Shown: positions 22,002 to 30,317, counted from the first letter of the stretch. The stretch: 64,000 nucleotides of DNA from Rhodopseudomonas_A sp036404135 (GCF_036404135.1 NZ_DASWPE010000086.1:24972-88971), one strand, 5' to 3'. Notes: generated from the sequence alone by a model not told the origin. A program made the numbers and translations.

Positions 22002-22016
22002 TGGCACGTTAGTTGC
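22002..22016 (+). promoter_or_regulatory. sigma-54 promoter of nifB
   Basis: TGGCAC-GTTAG-TTGC, a perfect -24/-12 element, 96 bases before the nifB ATG. The remaining interval 21648-22001 holds only this control region and no gene. Confidence 0.9.
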
Positions 22017-22111
22017 GTAGCTGTTGCTGCGTGAGGCCGGCTCGGTCTTGCGCCACGAGAGGGCGACGGGCGTGCCCGCACCATCACCGCGCGGCAAACA
22101 GCGAGGACGAC

Positions 22112-23668
22112 ATGCAGAAGCTGGTACAACTGCTGGAGTTTGGGACGCCCGGGGCGAAGTCGCTCGAGGAAATTCGACAGCAGGTCGCCAGCGCAGGCTG
22201 CAGTTCGAAGGGCGGCAGCGGCAAGTCGAGCTGCGGCTCGGCGGCCGGGCAGGGCGATCTGCCGCCCGAGGTCTGGGAGAAGGTCAAGAACCATCCCTGC
22301 TACAGCGAACAGGCGCATCACCATTTCGCCCGCATGCATGTCGCGGTGGCGCCGGCCTGCAACATCCAGTGCAACTACTGTAATCGCAAATATGATTGCG
22401 CCAACGAATCCCGCCCCGGCGTGGTCAGCGAGAAGCTGACCCCGGAGCAGGCGGCGAAGAAGGTGCTGGCGGTGGCTTCCAGCGTGCCGCAGATGACGGT
22501 GCTCGGCGTCGCCGGCCCCGGCGATCCGCTCGCCAATCCGCAAAAGACCTTCAAGACCTTCGAGCTGGTGTCGGCCACCGCGCCCGACATCAAGCTGTGC
22601 CTGTCGACCAACGGCTTGACGCTGCCGGATCATGTCGACCGCATCCAGGCGATGAACGTCGATCACGTCACCATCACCATCAACATGATTGACCCCGAGG
22701 TCGGCGCCAAGATCTATCCGTGGATCTTCTACAACCACCGCCGCTACGAGGGCGTCGAGGCGTCGAAGATCCTGTCGGAGCGGCAATTGCTTGGGCTGGA
22801 AATGCTGACCGCGCGCGGCATCCTGGTCAAAGTCAATTCGGTGATGATCCCCGGTGTCAACGACAAGCATCTGGTCGAGGTCAACAAGGCGGTGAAGGCG
22901 CGCGGCGCCTTCTTGCACAACATCATGCCGCTGATCTCCGAGCCGGAGCACGGCACCGTGTACGGGCTGTCCGGGCTGCGCGGTCCGTCGGCGCAGGAAT
23001 TGAAGGCGCTGCAGGACGCCTGCGAAGGCGAAATGAACATGATGCGGCATTGCCGGCAGTGCCGCGCCGATGCCGTCGGCCTGCTCGGCGAAGACCGCAG
23101 CGACGAGTTTTCCAACGAGAAGGTCGCGGCGATGCAGGTCAGCTACGACCTCGAAGCCCGCAAGGCCTATCAGGCCAAGGTCGAGGCCGAGCGCGACGCC
23201 ATCGCCAAGGCCAAGACCGCCGAACTGGTCAAGCTCGCGGATGAGACCAGCGCGATCAAGATCCTGGTCGCGGTCGCCACCAAGGGCGGCGGCCGGGTCA
23301 ACGAGCATTTCGGCCATGCCCACGAATTCCAGATCTATGAGGTCTCTACCGCGGGCGCCAAATTCGTCGGCCACCGCCGCGTCGACCTGTATTGCGAAGG
23401 CGGCTACGCCTCCGCCGACGGCGCCGCCACCATCATCCGCGCCCTGAACGACTGCACCGCGGTTTTGGTCGCCAAGATCGGCATCTGCCCGAAGGACTCG
23501 CTGAAGGAAGCCGGCATCGAGGCGGTGGAAACCTACGCCTTCGAATTCATCGAGACCTCGGTGATCGCTTACTTCAAGGACTATCTGCAGCGCGTCGAGA
23601 AGAAGGAAATCAGCCACCGCGCCAAGGGCGACGCCGACATCCGCCAGGGCGCCTTCACCGAGGCATGA
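22112..23668 (+). CDS. nifB: NifB, nitrogenase cofactor radical SAM enzyme
   Basis: A 518-residue enzyme that fuses [4Fe-4S] units and inserts carbide to make NifB-co, the precursor of FeMo-co. The radical SAM motif is C83-x3-C87-x2-C90 (CNIQCNYC). A further conserved cysteine region is MRHCRQCRADAVGLLGEDR (about 310-330). The C-terminal NifX-like domain (about 375-500; VATKGGGRVNEHFGHA) is the fused cofactor-binding part. The ATG at 22112 follows GAGG; the frame extends further upstream but overlaps the promoter. It probably heads an operon running through 26901. Confidence 0.97.
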   Translation: MQKLVQLLEFGTPGAKSLEEIRQQVASAGCSSKGGSGKSSCGSAAGQGDLPPEVWEKVKNHPCYSEQAHHHFARMHVAVAPACNIQCNYCNRKYDCANESRPGVVSEKLTPEQAAKKVLAVASSVPQMTVLGVAGPGDPLANPQKTFKTFELVSATAPDIKLCLSTNGLTLPDHVDRIQAMNVDHVTITINMIDPEVGAKIYPWIFYNHRRYEGVEASKILSERQLLGLEMLTARGILVKVNSVMIPGVNDKHLVEVNKAVKARGAFLHNIMPLISEPEHGTVYGLSGLRGPSAQELKALQDACEGEMNMMRHCRQCRADAVGLLGEDRSDEFSNEKVAAMQVSYDLEARKAYQAKVEAERDAIAKAKTAELVKLADETSAIKILVAVATKGGGRVNEHFGHAHEFQIYEVSTAGAKFVGHRRVDLYCEGGYASADGAATIIRALNDCTAVLVAKIGICPKDSLKEAGIEAVETYAFEFIETSVIAYFKDYLQRVEKKEISHRAKGDADIRQGAFTEA

Positions 23669-23753
23669 GCCGGCAGGTGGTTCGCGAATTCGACCAGTCG
23701 CCGTGCGGATGTCCGCGCGGTCGTGAAGCACGAAGACGAAGGACGGAACTAGC

Positions 23754-23978
23754 ATGGCTTACAAGATCGTCTCCTCCCAGTGCACCGCGTGTTCGGCCTG
23801 CGAGCCGGAATGCCCCAACGTCGCGATCTTCGAGAAGGGCGGCACCTTCCACATCAATCCGAAGAAATGCACCGAATGCCTCGGCCATTTCGACATGGCG
23901 CAATGCGCCGCGGTGTGCCCGGTCGAGGGTACCTGCGTGATCGACAATTCCGTGCCGCGCTATCAGGCGCCGGCGTAA
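23754..23978 (+). CDS. frxA: 2[4Fe-4S] ferredoxin downstream of nifB (FrxA/FdxN type)
   Basis: A 74-residue ferredoxin with CTACSACEPECP and CTECLGHFDMAQCAAVCP cluster motifs, closely related to the one at 21453 but with ten extra C-terminal residues. In Bradyrhizobium the ferredoxin gene right after nifB is called frxA. The role is probably electron supply to NifB or nitrogenase. It lies 85 bases after nifB, 11 bases before the HesB-like gene. Confidence 0.85.
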   Translation: MAYKIVSSQCTACSACEPECPNVAIFEKGGTFHINPKKCTECLGHFDMAQCAAVCPVEGTCVIDNSVPRYQAPA

Positions 23979-23989
23979 GGGAGGCGCGC

Positions 23990-24346
23990 ATGAGCTTTAC
24001 GCTGACGCCGTCCGCCGAAAAATTCGTCCGCCGCATGCTGCGCTTCAGCCCCGGCGCCGGCGGCTTCCGCCTCACGGTGAGTTCGGGAGGCTGCGCCGGC
24101 CTGTCGGCCGAGTTCGACGTCGAGCCCGCGGTGCGCCCGGGCGAGGTCGTCGAAACTGTGGGCGACATCTCGTTCTATCTGCCGCCGGCGAGCCGGCAAC
24201 TGCTCGACGGCGTGGTGGTCGATTTCGTCGAAACCCCGACCTCGAGCGGCTTCGTGTTGCACGATCCGAAGCGCAGCGCCTGCGGCTGCGCGCCCGACGC
24301 CGCGCCGAAGCCGACCGTCAGCCTGCACCAGTTGCGGGAGATCTGA
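23990..24346 (+). CDS. HesB/IscA-type Fe-S assembly protein (nif-associated)
   Basis: A 118-residue A-type carrier. It begins LTPSAEKFVRRML and has the three conserved cysteines: SSGGCAGLS (about residue 35) and the C-terminal CGC (residues 99-101). A 17-residue tail after CGC is longer than in classical IscA. It probably moves Fe-S clusters or iron to nitrogenase partners and is a second member besides the iscA at 37604. The start ATG follows GGGAGG, and the stop is 1 base before the TPR gene. Confidence 0.82.
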   Translation: MSFTLTPSAEKFVRRMLRFSPGAGGFRLTVSSGGCAGLSAEFDVEPAVRPGEVVETVGDISFYLPPASRQLLDGVVVDFVETPTSSGFVLHDPKRSACGCAPDAAPKPTVSLHQLREI

Positions 24347-24347
24347 C

Positions 24348-24887
24348 ATGGCGCCGGCCGCTGGCAACGAACCGCCGATGTTCGCAGCGGAGCCGTCGCT
24401 GCTGGCGGACGCGTTGCTCGGCGCCGGGCTGCCGGCGGAGGCCGAACGCCACCTCGATCGGGCCGCCACGCTGTATCACCGCGCCGAACTCGCCGAACAG
24501 CATCTGCACGAGGCGCAGGCCTTGGCGCCGGATCACGCCGCGGTGCTGATCGGGCTGTATCGCTTCTACTTCTACAAGGGCCGGCTCGAGGAGGCGCTCG
24601 AGGTCGCCTGCCGCTGTCTCGGCAAGGCCGCGCGCGACAACAACCTCAATGCCGACTGGCATTGCGTGACGCCTTCCGACGCCGACTTCAGCGATTACGC
24701 CGCGGTGCTGCCGCGGTTCTATCTGTTCACGCTCAAGGCCTACGCCTATCTGCAGATGCGGCTCGGCGACGTCGACGAGGGCCACGCCGCGGTGCAGAAG
24801 CTGCTCGAACTCGACCCTACCGACAAGGTCAATGCCGGGCTGCTGCTCGGCGTCTGGCAGCGGATCGGAAAATCCGATGACGATTGA
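24348..24887 (+). CDS. TPR-repeat protein of the nifB operon
   Basis: A 179-residue protein of at least three tetratricopeptide-like helix pairs (about 20-50, 60-95, 125-165; LGDVDEGHAAVQKLLELDPTDKVNAGLLLG). No signal peptide or membrane segment. Similar TPR genes occur in nif clusters of purple bacteria, but I know of no assigned function. Tight packing between a HesB-like gene and nifZ suggests a scaffold or chaperone role in nitrogenase maturation; this is inference. Confidence 0.65.
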   Translation: MAPAAGNEPPMFAAEPSLLADALLGAGLPAEAERHLDRAATLYHRAELAEQHLHEAQALAPDHAAVLIGLYRFYFYKGRLEEALEVACRCLGKAARDNNLNADWHCVTPSDADFSDYAAVLPRFYLFTLKAYAYLQMRLGDVDEGHAAVQKLLELDPTDKVNAGLLLGVWQRIGKSDDD

Positions 24888-24920
24888 GATCACCATCACC
24901 AGCACGACGGAGAGGCGACG

Positions 24921-25226
24921 ATGAGCAAGATCAGCCGCGACAGCGACATCGTCGAACTCGACGGCCCGCCGGCGTTCGAATACGGCGAGAAGGTGCGCTC
25001 CAGGCTCAACATCCGCAATGACGGCACCTTTCCCGGCAAGGAAATCGGCGAGGTGCTGGTGAAGAAGGGCGACGAGGGCTACGTGGTCTCGATCGGCACC
25101 TTCCTGCAGCAGTTCTACATCTACGGCGTGGATTTCGTCGCGCAGGGCCGCAAGGTCGGCATGAAGGGCCGGGAGATCGAATCGATCGAGCAGCTCGAAG
25201 CACAGCCGGAACAGGACGTGGCGTGA
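24921..25226 (+). CDS. nifZ: NifZ
   Basis: A 101-residue NifZ-family protein. In other diazotrophs NifZ helps form the second P-cluster of the MoFe protein. The family core is clear: FEYGEKVRSRLNIRNDGTFPGKEIGEVLVKKGDEGYVVSIGT-type sequence, then FYIYGVDFVAQGRKVGMKGREI. It ends in a TGATG overlap with a second NifZ-type gene, so the pair is translationally coupled. Confidence 0.88.
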   Translation: MSKISRDSDIVELDGPPAFEYGEKVRSRLNIRNDGTFPGKEIGEVLVKKGDEGYVVSIGTFLQQFYIYGVDFVAQGRKVGMKGREIESIEQLEAQPEQDVA

Positions 25227-25456
25227 TGGCGGAACCGAAGTATCAATGGGGCCAAAGGGTCAAGGCCGCGATCGACCTGTTCAACGACGGCTCGTTCCCG
25301 GATCAGCCGGACGGCGCGCTGCTGGTACAGACCGGCGACGCCGGCGAGATCGTCAAGATCGGCAGCCATGTCGAAAGCAATACGCCGGTCTATCTGGTGG
25401 AATTCGGGTCGAGCCGCGTGGTCGGCTGTCTGGAAGATGAAATCGCAGCGTTCTAG
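25226..25456 (+). CDS. second NifZ-domain protein
   Basis: A 76-residue protein with the same core in shorter form (WGQRVKAAIDLFNDGSFPDQ; LLVQTGDAGEIVKIG; VYLVEFGSSRVVGCLEDEI). The ATG overlaps the nifZ stop; a GTG one codon earlier is possible. Two adjacent NifZ-type genes suggest a duplication followed by divergence, perhaps with each binding a different MoFe half. Called by family resemblance. Confidence 0.75.
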   Translation: MAEPKYQWGQRVKAAIDLFNDGSFPDQPDGALLVQTGDAGEIVKIGSHVESNTPVYLVEFGSSRVVGCLEDEIAAF

Positions 25457-25492
25457 CTGCCGGGTGCGGCGGCCAATCAAGGAATCGAAGTC

Positions 25493-25696
25493 ATGAAGAT
25501 CATGATCCGCAAGGGATCGCAGGGCCAGCTTTCGGCCTATGTGCCGAAGAAGGATTTGGAAGAGCCGATCGTCTCGATGGAGAAGCCGGAAATGTGGGGC
25601 GGCCACATCACCCTGGCCAATGGCTGGCAGCTGGAATTGCCGGCGATGGCCGCCGACACCAAGCTGCCGATCACCGTCGAAGCCCGGAAGATGTAG
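25493..25696 (+). CDS. nifT: NifT/FixU
   Basis: A 67-residue protein with the conserved NifT core MKIMIRKGSQGQLSAYVPKK, EEPIV and LANGWQLELP. It is usual in nif clusters next to nifZ, and its loss gives little phenotype in tested species; the biochemical role is unknown. It precedes the 90-residue gene by 2 bases. Confidence 0.9.
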   Translation: MKIMIRKGSQGQLSAYVPKKDLEEPIVSMEKPEMWGGHITLANGWQLELPAMAADTKLPITVEARKM

Positions 25697-25698
25697 CC

Positions 25699-25971
25699 AT
25701 GGCGCTGTCGGCGAATGATTTGAGCGAAATCGGCGCGCTGCTCGGCGCGCCCGAGGCCGACCCGCAGGTCGTCGCGGAACTGCGCCGGCGGTTTCCGAAA
25801 CTGTCGCTGACGCGCTGCGATGCCTCCGACATGGCCGACGAGATCGCGTTTCGCGAATATCCGCTGTTCGACCTCTACCTGGTCGACGGCATGGAGCATT
25901 GCTGGAAGCTGACTTCCGATCCCGCGCGCGCCACCGGCCTGGTGGTGGTGCCGCATAGACTGGCGGCGTAA
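25699..25971 (+). CDS. small nif-cluster protein of unknown function
   Basis: A 90-residue protein starting MALSANDLSEIGALLGAPEA. It has a helical N-terminal half (RRRFPKLSLTRCDASDM) followed by EYPLFDLYLVDGMEHCWKLTSDPARATGLVVV. I have seen the type as an unnamed conserved protein near nifT but cannot assign a function. Two cysteines are present but no cluster motif. The reading frame is open further upstream, but this ATG sits right after the nifT stop. Confidence 0.65.
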   Translation: MALSANDLSEIGALLGAPEADPQVVAELRRRFPKLSLTRCDASDMADEIAFREYPLFDLYLVDGMEHCWKLTSDPARATGLVVVPHRLAA

Positions 25972-26001
25972 CCGCGCAGCCGGCACAACGAGGTTCGACC
26001 C

Positions 26002-26901
26002 ATGACGGAACAGACCTTCGCAGACATCGCCGCTCGAATGGGCGCCGGCCAGGTGATTCCCTATCTCGGCCCCGGCGTGCTGGCGCTGGCCGGCGAGGCC
26101 TGCGTGGTGCCGGATTCGCCGCTGGCGCTGGTCGGTAAGCTCACCGCCAAGACCAAGGTGCCGCACAAGGTCCGCAACAACCTCACCGGCGCCGCGCAAT
26201 ACATCGAGAACTTCAAGCATCGCTCGACGCTGACCAAGGCGATGATCGAGGCGTTCCGCTCCGACATGGCGCCGACCGCGTTGCATCGCTTCCTCGCGGC
26301 GCAGCCGAAGCTGCCGCTGTGGGTCAACGCCTGGTACGACGATTTACCGATCAAGGCACTGGCCGGCCGCGCCGGCTGGGGCATGGCGCAGGGCGTCAGC
26401 CAGACCGAGCATTTCGGCCGCTGGGTGAATTACTTCCGCGCCGACGGCTCATTGGTGCCGGAAGACACCCCGAGCATCGTCGGCGAGGACGCCGAGATGC
26501 CCTTGTTCGCACCGGCCCCGGCCGAGGCGGCGGCCTGGTCGACGCTATTGTATCAGCCGCTCGGCTCGGTGGCGCCGGCGGCCAACTTCCTGGTGTCGGA
26601 CAGCGACTTTGTCGAGGTGCTGACCGAGATCGACATTCAGACCCCGCTGCCGGAGCCGGTGCAACAGATCCGCAGCGACCGCCACTTCCTGTTCCTCGGC
26701 TGCCGTTTCGCCGAACAGCTCGACCGGCTGTTCGCCCGCCAGATCATGAAGCGCTCCTCGGACCGGCATTGGGCGGTGCTGCCCGACCCTTTGACCAAGA
26801 ACGAGGCGAAGTTTCTGCAAGAGCAGAACATCACCCGGATCGCCCTGCCGCTGGCCGACGCCTGCGCTGCCCTGGCGCAGCACGAGCCGGCGACGGCATA
26901 A
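26002..26901 (+). CDS. SIR2-like domain protein embedded in the nif cluster
   Basis: A 299-residue soluble protein. Three motifs match SIR2-type NAD-binding folds in order: GQVIPYLGPGV (16-26, like the GAGxS loop), LPLWVNAWYDDLPIKAL (104-120, like TTNYDDLIExAL) and FLFLGCRFAEQLDRL (229-243, like LFIGYSFxDxxLR). Where active members have the catalytic His (typically KLHGS) this one has LLYQPLGS (182-189), so NAD cleavage is doubtful. It could bind NAD or ADP-ribose as a sensor or scaffold. It is the last gene of the nifB operon, just before the nifH control region. The role is not established. Confidence 0.65.
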   Translation: MTEQTFADIAARMGAGQVIPYLGPGVLALAGEACVVPDSPLALVGKLTAKTKVPHKVRNNLTGAAQYIENFKHRSTLTKAMIEAFRSDMAPTALHRFLAAQPKLPLWVNAWYDDLPIKALAGRAGWGMAQGVSQTEHFGRWVNYFRADGSLVPEDTPSIVGEDAEMPLFAPAPAEAAAWSTLLYQPLGSVAPAANFLVSDSDFVEVLTEIDIQTPLPEPVQQIRSDRHFLFLGCRFAEQLDRLFARQIMKRSSDRHWAVLPDPLTKNEAKFLQEQNITRIALPLADACAALAQHEPATA

Positions 26902-26929
26902 CGGGGCGATTAAATAACTCCAGCCACAA

Positions 26930-27480
26930 GGAGCCTCATGGTGGGGAGCGCGGCCGCCTGGCCGCGCGTCTCGAACCAGGAGGCGGGCCAACTTGTCATA
27001 CTCCTCATCCTTCGAGACGCCCGGCTTGCTCTTCGAGCTCCGGCGGGCTCCTCAGGATGAGGAGAAACGCAGGCGCGCCGACAACATCTCCGCGTCCGGG
27101 ACACGATCGCCTCGCCGGACGCACCCGTGCGTTTGCAATAAAGCGGCCGTCGCGAACCCTGCCAGCCGGATGGTGAGCAGCGCCGCGGCTTGGCCGCCCA
27201 ACGAAATCAGGCATTCACGCGCCATTGCGAGGAGCTCTTGCGACGAAGCAATCCAGCGCCACGCATGAGCCCCTGGATTGCTTCGCGTCTCAAGCGGCGT
27301 TGCGCGCCGCCCTCGGCACGCAAGGACCCCCCTGTTTGCTCGCTGCCTTTTCGGCCAGCCTTTTGCGAGGCGACGGCTCCCATCGCAACGACACGCAGAC
27401 GCATCGTCGCGACACCAGCGGCGGGTTCGGCTGTCGCAGCGCAATCGCACGCCATGCTGTTCTCGCATAGCGCGCCGCAT
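26930..27480. repeat. intergenic palindromic repeats between the SIR2-like gene and nifH
   Basis: Two different dispersed elements. One (about 26960-27065) has arms CTCATCCTTCGAGACGC and its relative GGCTCCTCAGGATGAGGAG. The other (about 27225-27310) has GAAGCAATCCAG and CTGGATTGCTTCGC arms. Both are common intergenic repeat types in Bradyrhizobiaceae. No gene is supported between 26902 and 27787. Confidence 0.7.
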
Positions 27481-27484
27481 CGGT

Positions 27485-27500
27485 TGTTTTGTTTCGGACA
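27485..27500. promoter_or_regulatory. NifA upstream activator sequence 1 (nifH)
   Basis: TGTTTTGTTTCGGACA is a perfect TGT-N10-ACA, 122 bases before the -24 element. A further copy with nine spacer bases lies at 27516-27530. Confidence 0.8.
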
Positions 27501-27535
27501 GGAGCCGGCCGCCGATGTCGGCCCGAAACAGCCGA

Positions 27536-27551
27536 TGTCGGGTTTGAAACA
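27536..27551. promoter_or_regulatory. NifA upstream activator sequence 2 (nifH)
   Basis: TGTCGGGTTTGAAACA is a perfect TGT-N10-ACA, 71 bases before the -24 element of nifH. Confidence 0.8.
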
Positions 27552-27621
27552 ACACCCCGGTAGCGCCAGCTGGCCCCGCTATCACCAAGTAATCGCTGAG
27601 TTTTTCTAATTCTAAAGGCGT

Positions 27622-27636
27622 TGGCACGGTCGTTGC
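27622..27636 (+). promoter_or_regulatory. sigma-54 promoter of nifHDK
   Basis: TGGCAC-GGTCG-TTGC, a perfect -24/-12 element, 152 bases before the nifH ATG, leaving a long untranslated leader. Confidence 0.93.
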
Positions 27637-27787
27637 AAAACACTGGTCAGCAAGGCGATGGATGGTTGTCTGAGCAGCGAATGCAAGGAGCAACGTCCGC
27701 ATCGGAGCCGTGCGACGGTTCTTCAACGGAAACTCACTGCGCAGCCGCGCACATCGATCAAACGGTTCAAGGCAACGGAGAGAAAAC

Positions 27788-28693
27788 ATGGCGGCACTTC
27801 GGCAAATCGCGTTCTACGGCAAGGGCGGCATCGGCAAGTCCACCACGTCACAGAACACGCTCGCGGCACTGGTCGAGATGGGTCAGAAGATCCTGATCGT
27901 CGGCTGCGACCCCAAGGCGGACTCCACCCGCCTGATCCTCAACACCAAGATGCAGGACACCGTGCTCAGCCTCGCCGCTGAAGCCGGCTCGGTCGAAGAC
28001 CTCGAACTCGAAGACGTGATGAAGATCGGCTACAAGGGCATTAAGTGCACCGAGGCCGGCGGCCCGGAGCCCGGCGTCGGTTGTGCCGGCCGCGGCGTCA
28101 TCACCGCGATCAACTTCCTGGAAGAGAACGGCGCCTATGAAGACGTCGACTACGTCTCCTACGACGTGCTCGGCGACGTGGTGTGCGGCGGCTTCGCGAT
28201 GCCGATCCGCGAGAACAAGGCGCAGGAAATCTACATCGTGATGTCCGGCGAGATGATGGCGCTGTACGCCGCCAACAACATCGCCAAGGGCATTCTGAAA
28301 TACGCCTCCTCGGGCGGCGTCCGCCTCGGCGGTCTGATCTGCAACGAACGCCAGACCGACCGCGAGCTCGACCTCGCCGAAGCGCTGGCCGCTCGCCTCA
28401 ACTCCAAGCTGATCCACTTCGTGCCGCGCGCCAACATCGTGCAGCACGCCGAGTTGCGCCGCCAGACCGTGATCGAATACGCGCCCGACAGCCAGCAGGC
28501 CAAGGAATATCGCGCGCTCGCCGAGAAGATCCATGCCAATTCCGGCAAGGGCACCATCCCGACCCCGATCACCATGGAAGAGCTGGAAGGCATGCTGCTC
28601 GACTTCGGCATCATGAAGACCGACGAGCAGGCGCTCGCCGAACTGGCCGCCAAGGAAGCGGCGAAAGCCGCCGCCGCCGAAGCCACCGCCTGA
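27788..28693 (+). CDS. nifH: nitrogenase iron protein NifH
   Basis: The 301-residue dinitrogenase reductase. It has P-loop GKGGIGKS (11-18), cluster ligands C99 (GVGCAGRG) and C133 (DVVCGGF), and the ADP-ribosylation target Arg102. It passes electrons to NifDK with ATP hydrolysis and also serves in FeMo-co and P-cluster maturation. The C-terminal Ala/Glu-rich tail (about 280-301) is typical of alphaproteobacterial forms. The ATG at 27788 follows GGAGA. The promoter has two NifA sites, and a hairpin separates it from nifD. Confidence 0.99.
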   Translation: MAALRQIAFYGKGGIGKSTTSQNTLAALVEMGQKILIVGCDPKADSTRLILNTKMQDTVLSLAAEAGSVEDLELEDVMKIGYKGIKCTEAGGPEPGVGCAGRGVITAINFLEENGAYEDVDYVSYDVLGDVVCGGFAMPIRENKAQEIYIVMSGEMMALYAANNIAKGILKYASSGGVRLGGLICNERQTDRELDLAEALAARLNSKLIHFVPRANIVQHAELRRQTVIEYAPDSQQAKEYRALAEKIHANSGKGTIPTPITMEELEGMLLDFGIMKTDEQALAELAAKEAAKAAAAEATA

Positions 28694-28712
28694 TTAACAC
28701 GCGTCTGACGGG

Positions 28713-28736
28713 GCCGGCTGCCTGCGGGCGGCCGGC
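28713..28736 (+). terminator. hairpin between nifH and nifD
   Basis: GCCGGC-T-GCC-TGCG-GGC-G-GCCGGC folds into a strong stem. It has no T tract, so a 3' stabiliser or attenuator that raises nifH over nifDK transcript level is more likely than a full terminator. The role is inferred. Confidence 0.55.
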
Positions 28737-28772
28737 GCCCAGATCAGCGGTCCCGCGAAACGAGGTATGACC

Positions 28773-30236
28773 ATGAGCTCTGCGATCGCAGCCACCACCG
28801 AAGACACCAAGGCGCGCAACAAGGAACTGATCGGGGAGGTCCTCAAGGCCTATCCGGACAAGTCGGCCAAGCGCCGGGCCAAGCATCTTGGCACTTACGA
28901 TTCCGAAAAAGCCGAATGCGGCGTCAAGTCCAACATCAAGTCGATCCCGGGCGTGATGACGATCCGGGGTTGCGCCTACGCCGGTTCCAAGGGCGTGGTG
29001 TGGGGCCCGATCAAGGACATGGTCCACATCAGCCACGGCCCGGTCGGCTGCGGCCAGTATTCCTGGGGCTCGCGCCGCAACTATTACGTCGGCACCACCG
29101 GCGTCGACAGCTTCGTCACCATGCAGTTCACCTCCGATTTCCAGGAAAAGGACATCGTGTTCGGTGGCGACAAGAAGCTCGGCAAGATCATCGACGAAGT
29201 CGAAGTGCTGTTCCCGCTGAACAAGGGCATCTCGATCCAGTCGGAATGCCCGATCGGTCTGATCGGCGACGACATCGAGGCGGTCTCCAAGGCCAAGTCC
29301 AAGCAGTATGATGGCAAGACGATCGTGCCGGTGCGCTGCGAAGGCTTCCGCGGCGTCTCGCAGTCGCTCGGCCACCACATCGCCAACGACGCGGTGCGCG
29401 ACTGGGTGTTCGAAAAGTCCGCCGACAAGCCGGCGCGGTTCGAGCAGACCCCGTATGACGTCGCCATCATCGGCGACTACAACATCGGCGGCGACGCCTG
29501 GTCGTCGCGCATCCTGCTCGAGGAAATGGGCCTGCGGGTCATCGCGCAGTGGTCCGGCGACGGCTCGGTGGCCGAACTCGAAGCCACCCCGAAGGCCAAG
29601 CTGAACATCCTGCACTGCTACCGCTCGATGAACTACATCACCCGTCACATGGAAGAAAAGTTCGGCATTCCGTGGGTCGAATACAATTTCTTCGGGCCGT
29701 CGAAGATCTCGGCCAGCCTGCGCGAAATCGCCAGCCACTTCGACGACAAGATCAAGGAAGGCGCCGAGCGCGTCATCGCCAAATACACCCCGCGGATGGA
29801 AGCCATCATCGCGCAGTACAAGCCGCGGCTGCAGGGCAAGAAGGTGATGCTGTTCGTCGGCGGTCTGCGTCCGCGCCACGTCATCGGCGCCTATGAAGAC
29901 CTCGGCATGGAAGTGGTCGGCACCGGCTATGAATTCGGCCACAACGACGACTACCAGCGCACCACGCATTACGTGAAGGACGGCACGCTGATCTATGACG
30001 ACGTGACCGGCTACGAGTTCGAGAAGTTCGTCGAGAAGGTGCAGCCCGACCTGGTCGGCTCCGGCATCAAGGAGAAGTACGTGTTCCAGAAGATGGGTGT
30101 GCCGTTCCGGCAGATGCACTCCTGGGATTATTCGGGTCCGTATCACGGCTACGACGGTTTCGCGATCTTCGCCCGCGACATGGACATCGCAATCAACGCG
30201 CCGGTCTGGAAATTGGCCAAGGCTCCCTGGAGCTAA
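28773..30236 (+). CDS. nifD: nitrogenase MoFe protein alpha chain NifD
   Basis: A 487-residue subunit that carries FeMo-co and shares the P-cluster with NifK. Visible ligand regions are GCAYAG, HGPVGCGQYSWG and SECPIGLIGDD (P-cluster cysteines), LNILHCYRSMNYI (FeMo-co Cys) and MHSWDYSGPYHGYDGF (FeMo-co His). The ATG at 28773 is preferred over one two codons earlier because GAGG is then 7 bases away. Length is normal. Confidence 0.99.
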   Translation: MSSAIAATTEDTKARNKELIGEVLKAYPDKSAKRRAKHLGTYDSEKAECGVKSNIKSIPGVMTIRGCAYAGSKGVVWGPIKDMVHISHGPVGCGQYSWGSRRNYYVGTTGVDSFVTMQFTSDFQEKDIVFGGDKKLGKIIDEVEVLFPLNKGISIQSECPIGLIGDDIEAVSKAKSKQYDGKTIVPVRCEGFRGVSQSLGHHIANDAVRDWVFEKSADKPARFEQTPYDVAIIGDYNIGGDAWSSRILLEEMGLRVIAQWSGDGSVAELEATPKAKLNILHCYRSMNYITRHMEEKFGIPWVEYNFFGPSKISASLREIASHFDDKIKEGAERVIAKYTPRMEAIIAQYKPRLQGKKVMLFVGGLRPRHVIGAYEDLGMEVVGTGYEFGHNDDYQRTTHYVKDGTLIYDDVTGYEFEKFVEKVQPDLVGSGIKEKYVFQKMGVPFRQMHSWDYSGPYHGYDGFAIFARDMDIAINAPVWKLAKAPWS

Positions 30237-30241
30237 GTCAC

Positions 30242-30292
30242 GGCTCCCGGCCAAGCCCCGCTTCTCATTGTTCCCGCGACTTGCCGGGAGCC
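30242..30292 (+). terminator. inverted repeat between nifD and nifK
   Basis: Perfect 10-bp arms GGCTCCCGGC (30242-30251) and GCCGGGAGCC (30283-30292) enclose 31 bases. It may stabilise the upstream message or tune nifK; there is no T tract. Confidence 0.45.
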
Positions 30293-30317
30293 CAGAACTC
30301 TTCGGAAAGAAAATGTC

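Noticed and set aside
27516..27530. Third NifA site upstream of nifH
   Set aside because: TGT and ACA are separated by nine, not ten, bases; not listed as a separate functional site.
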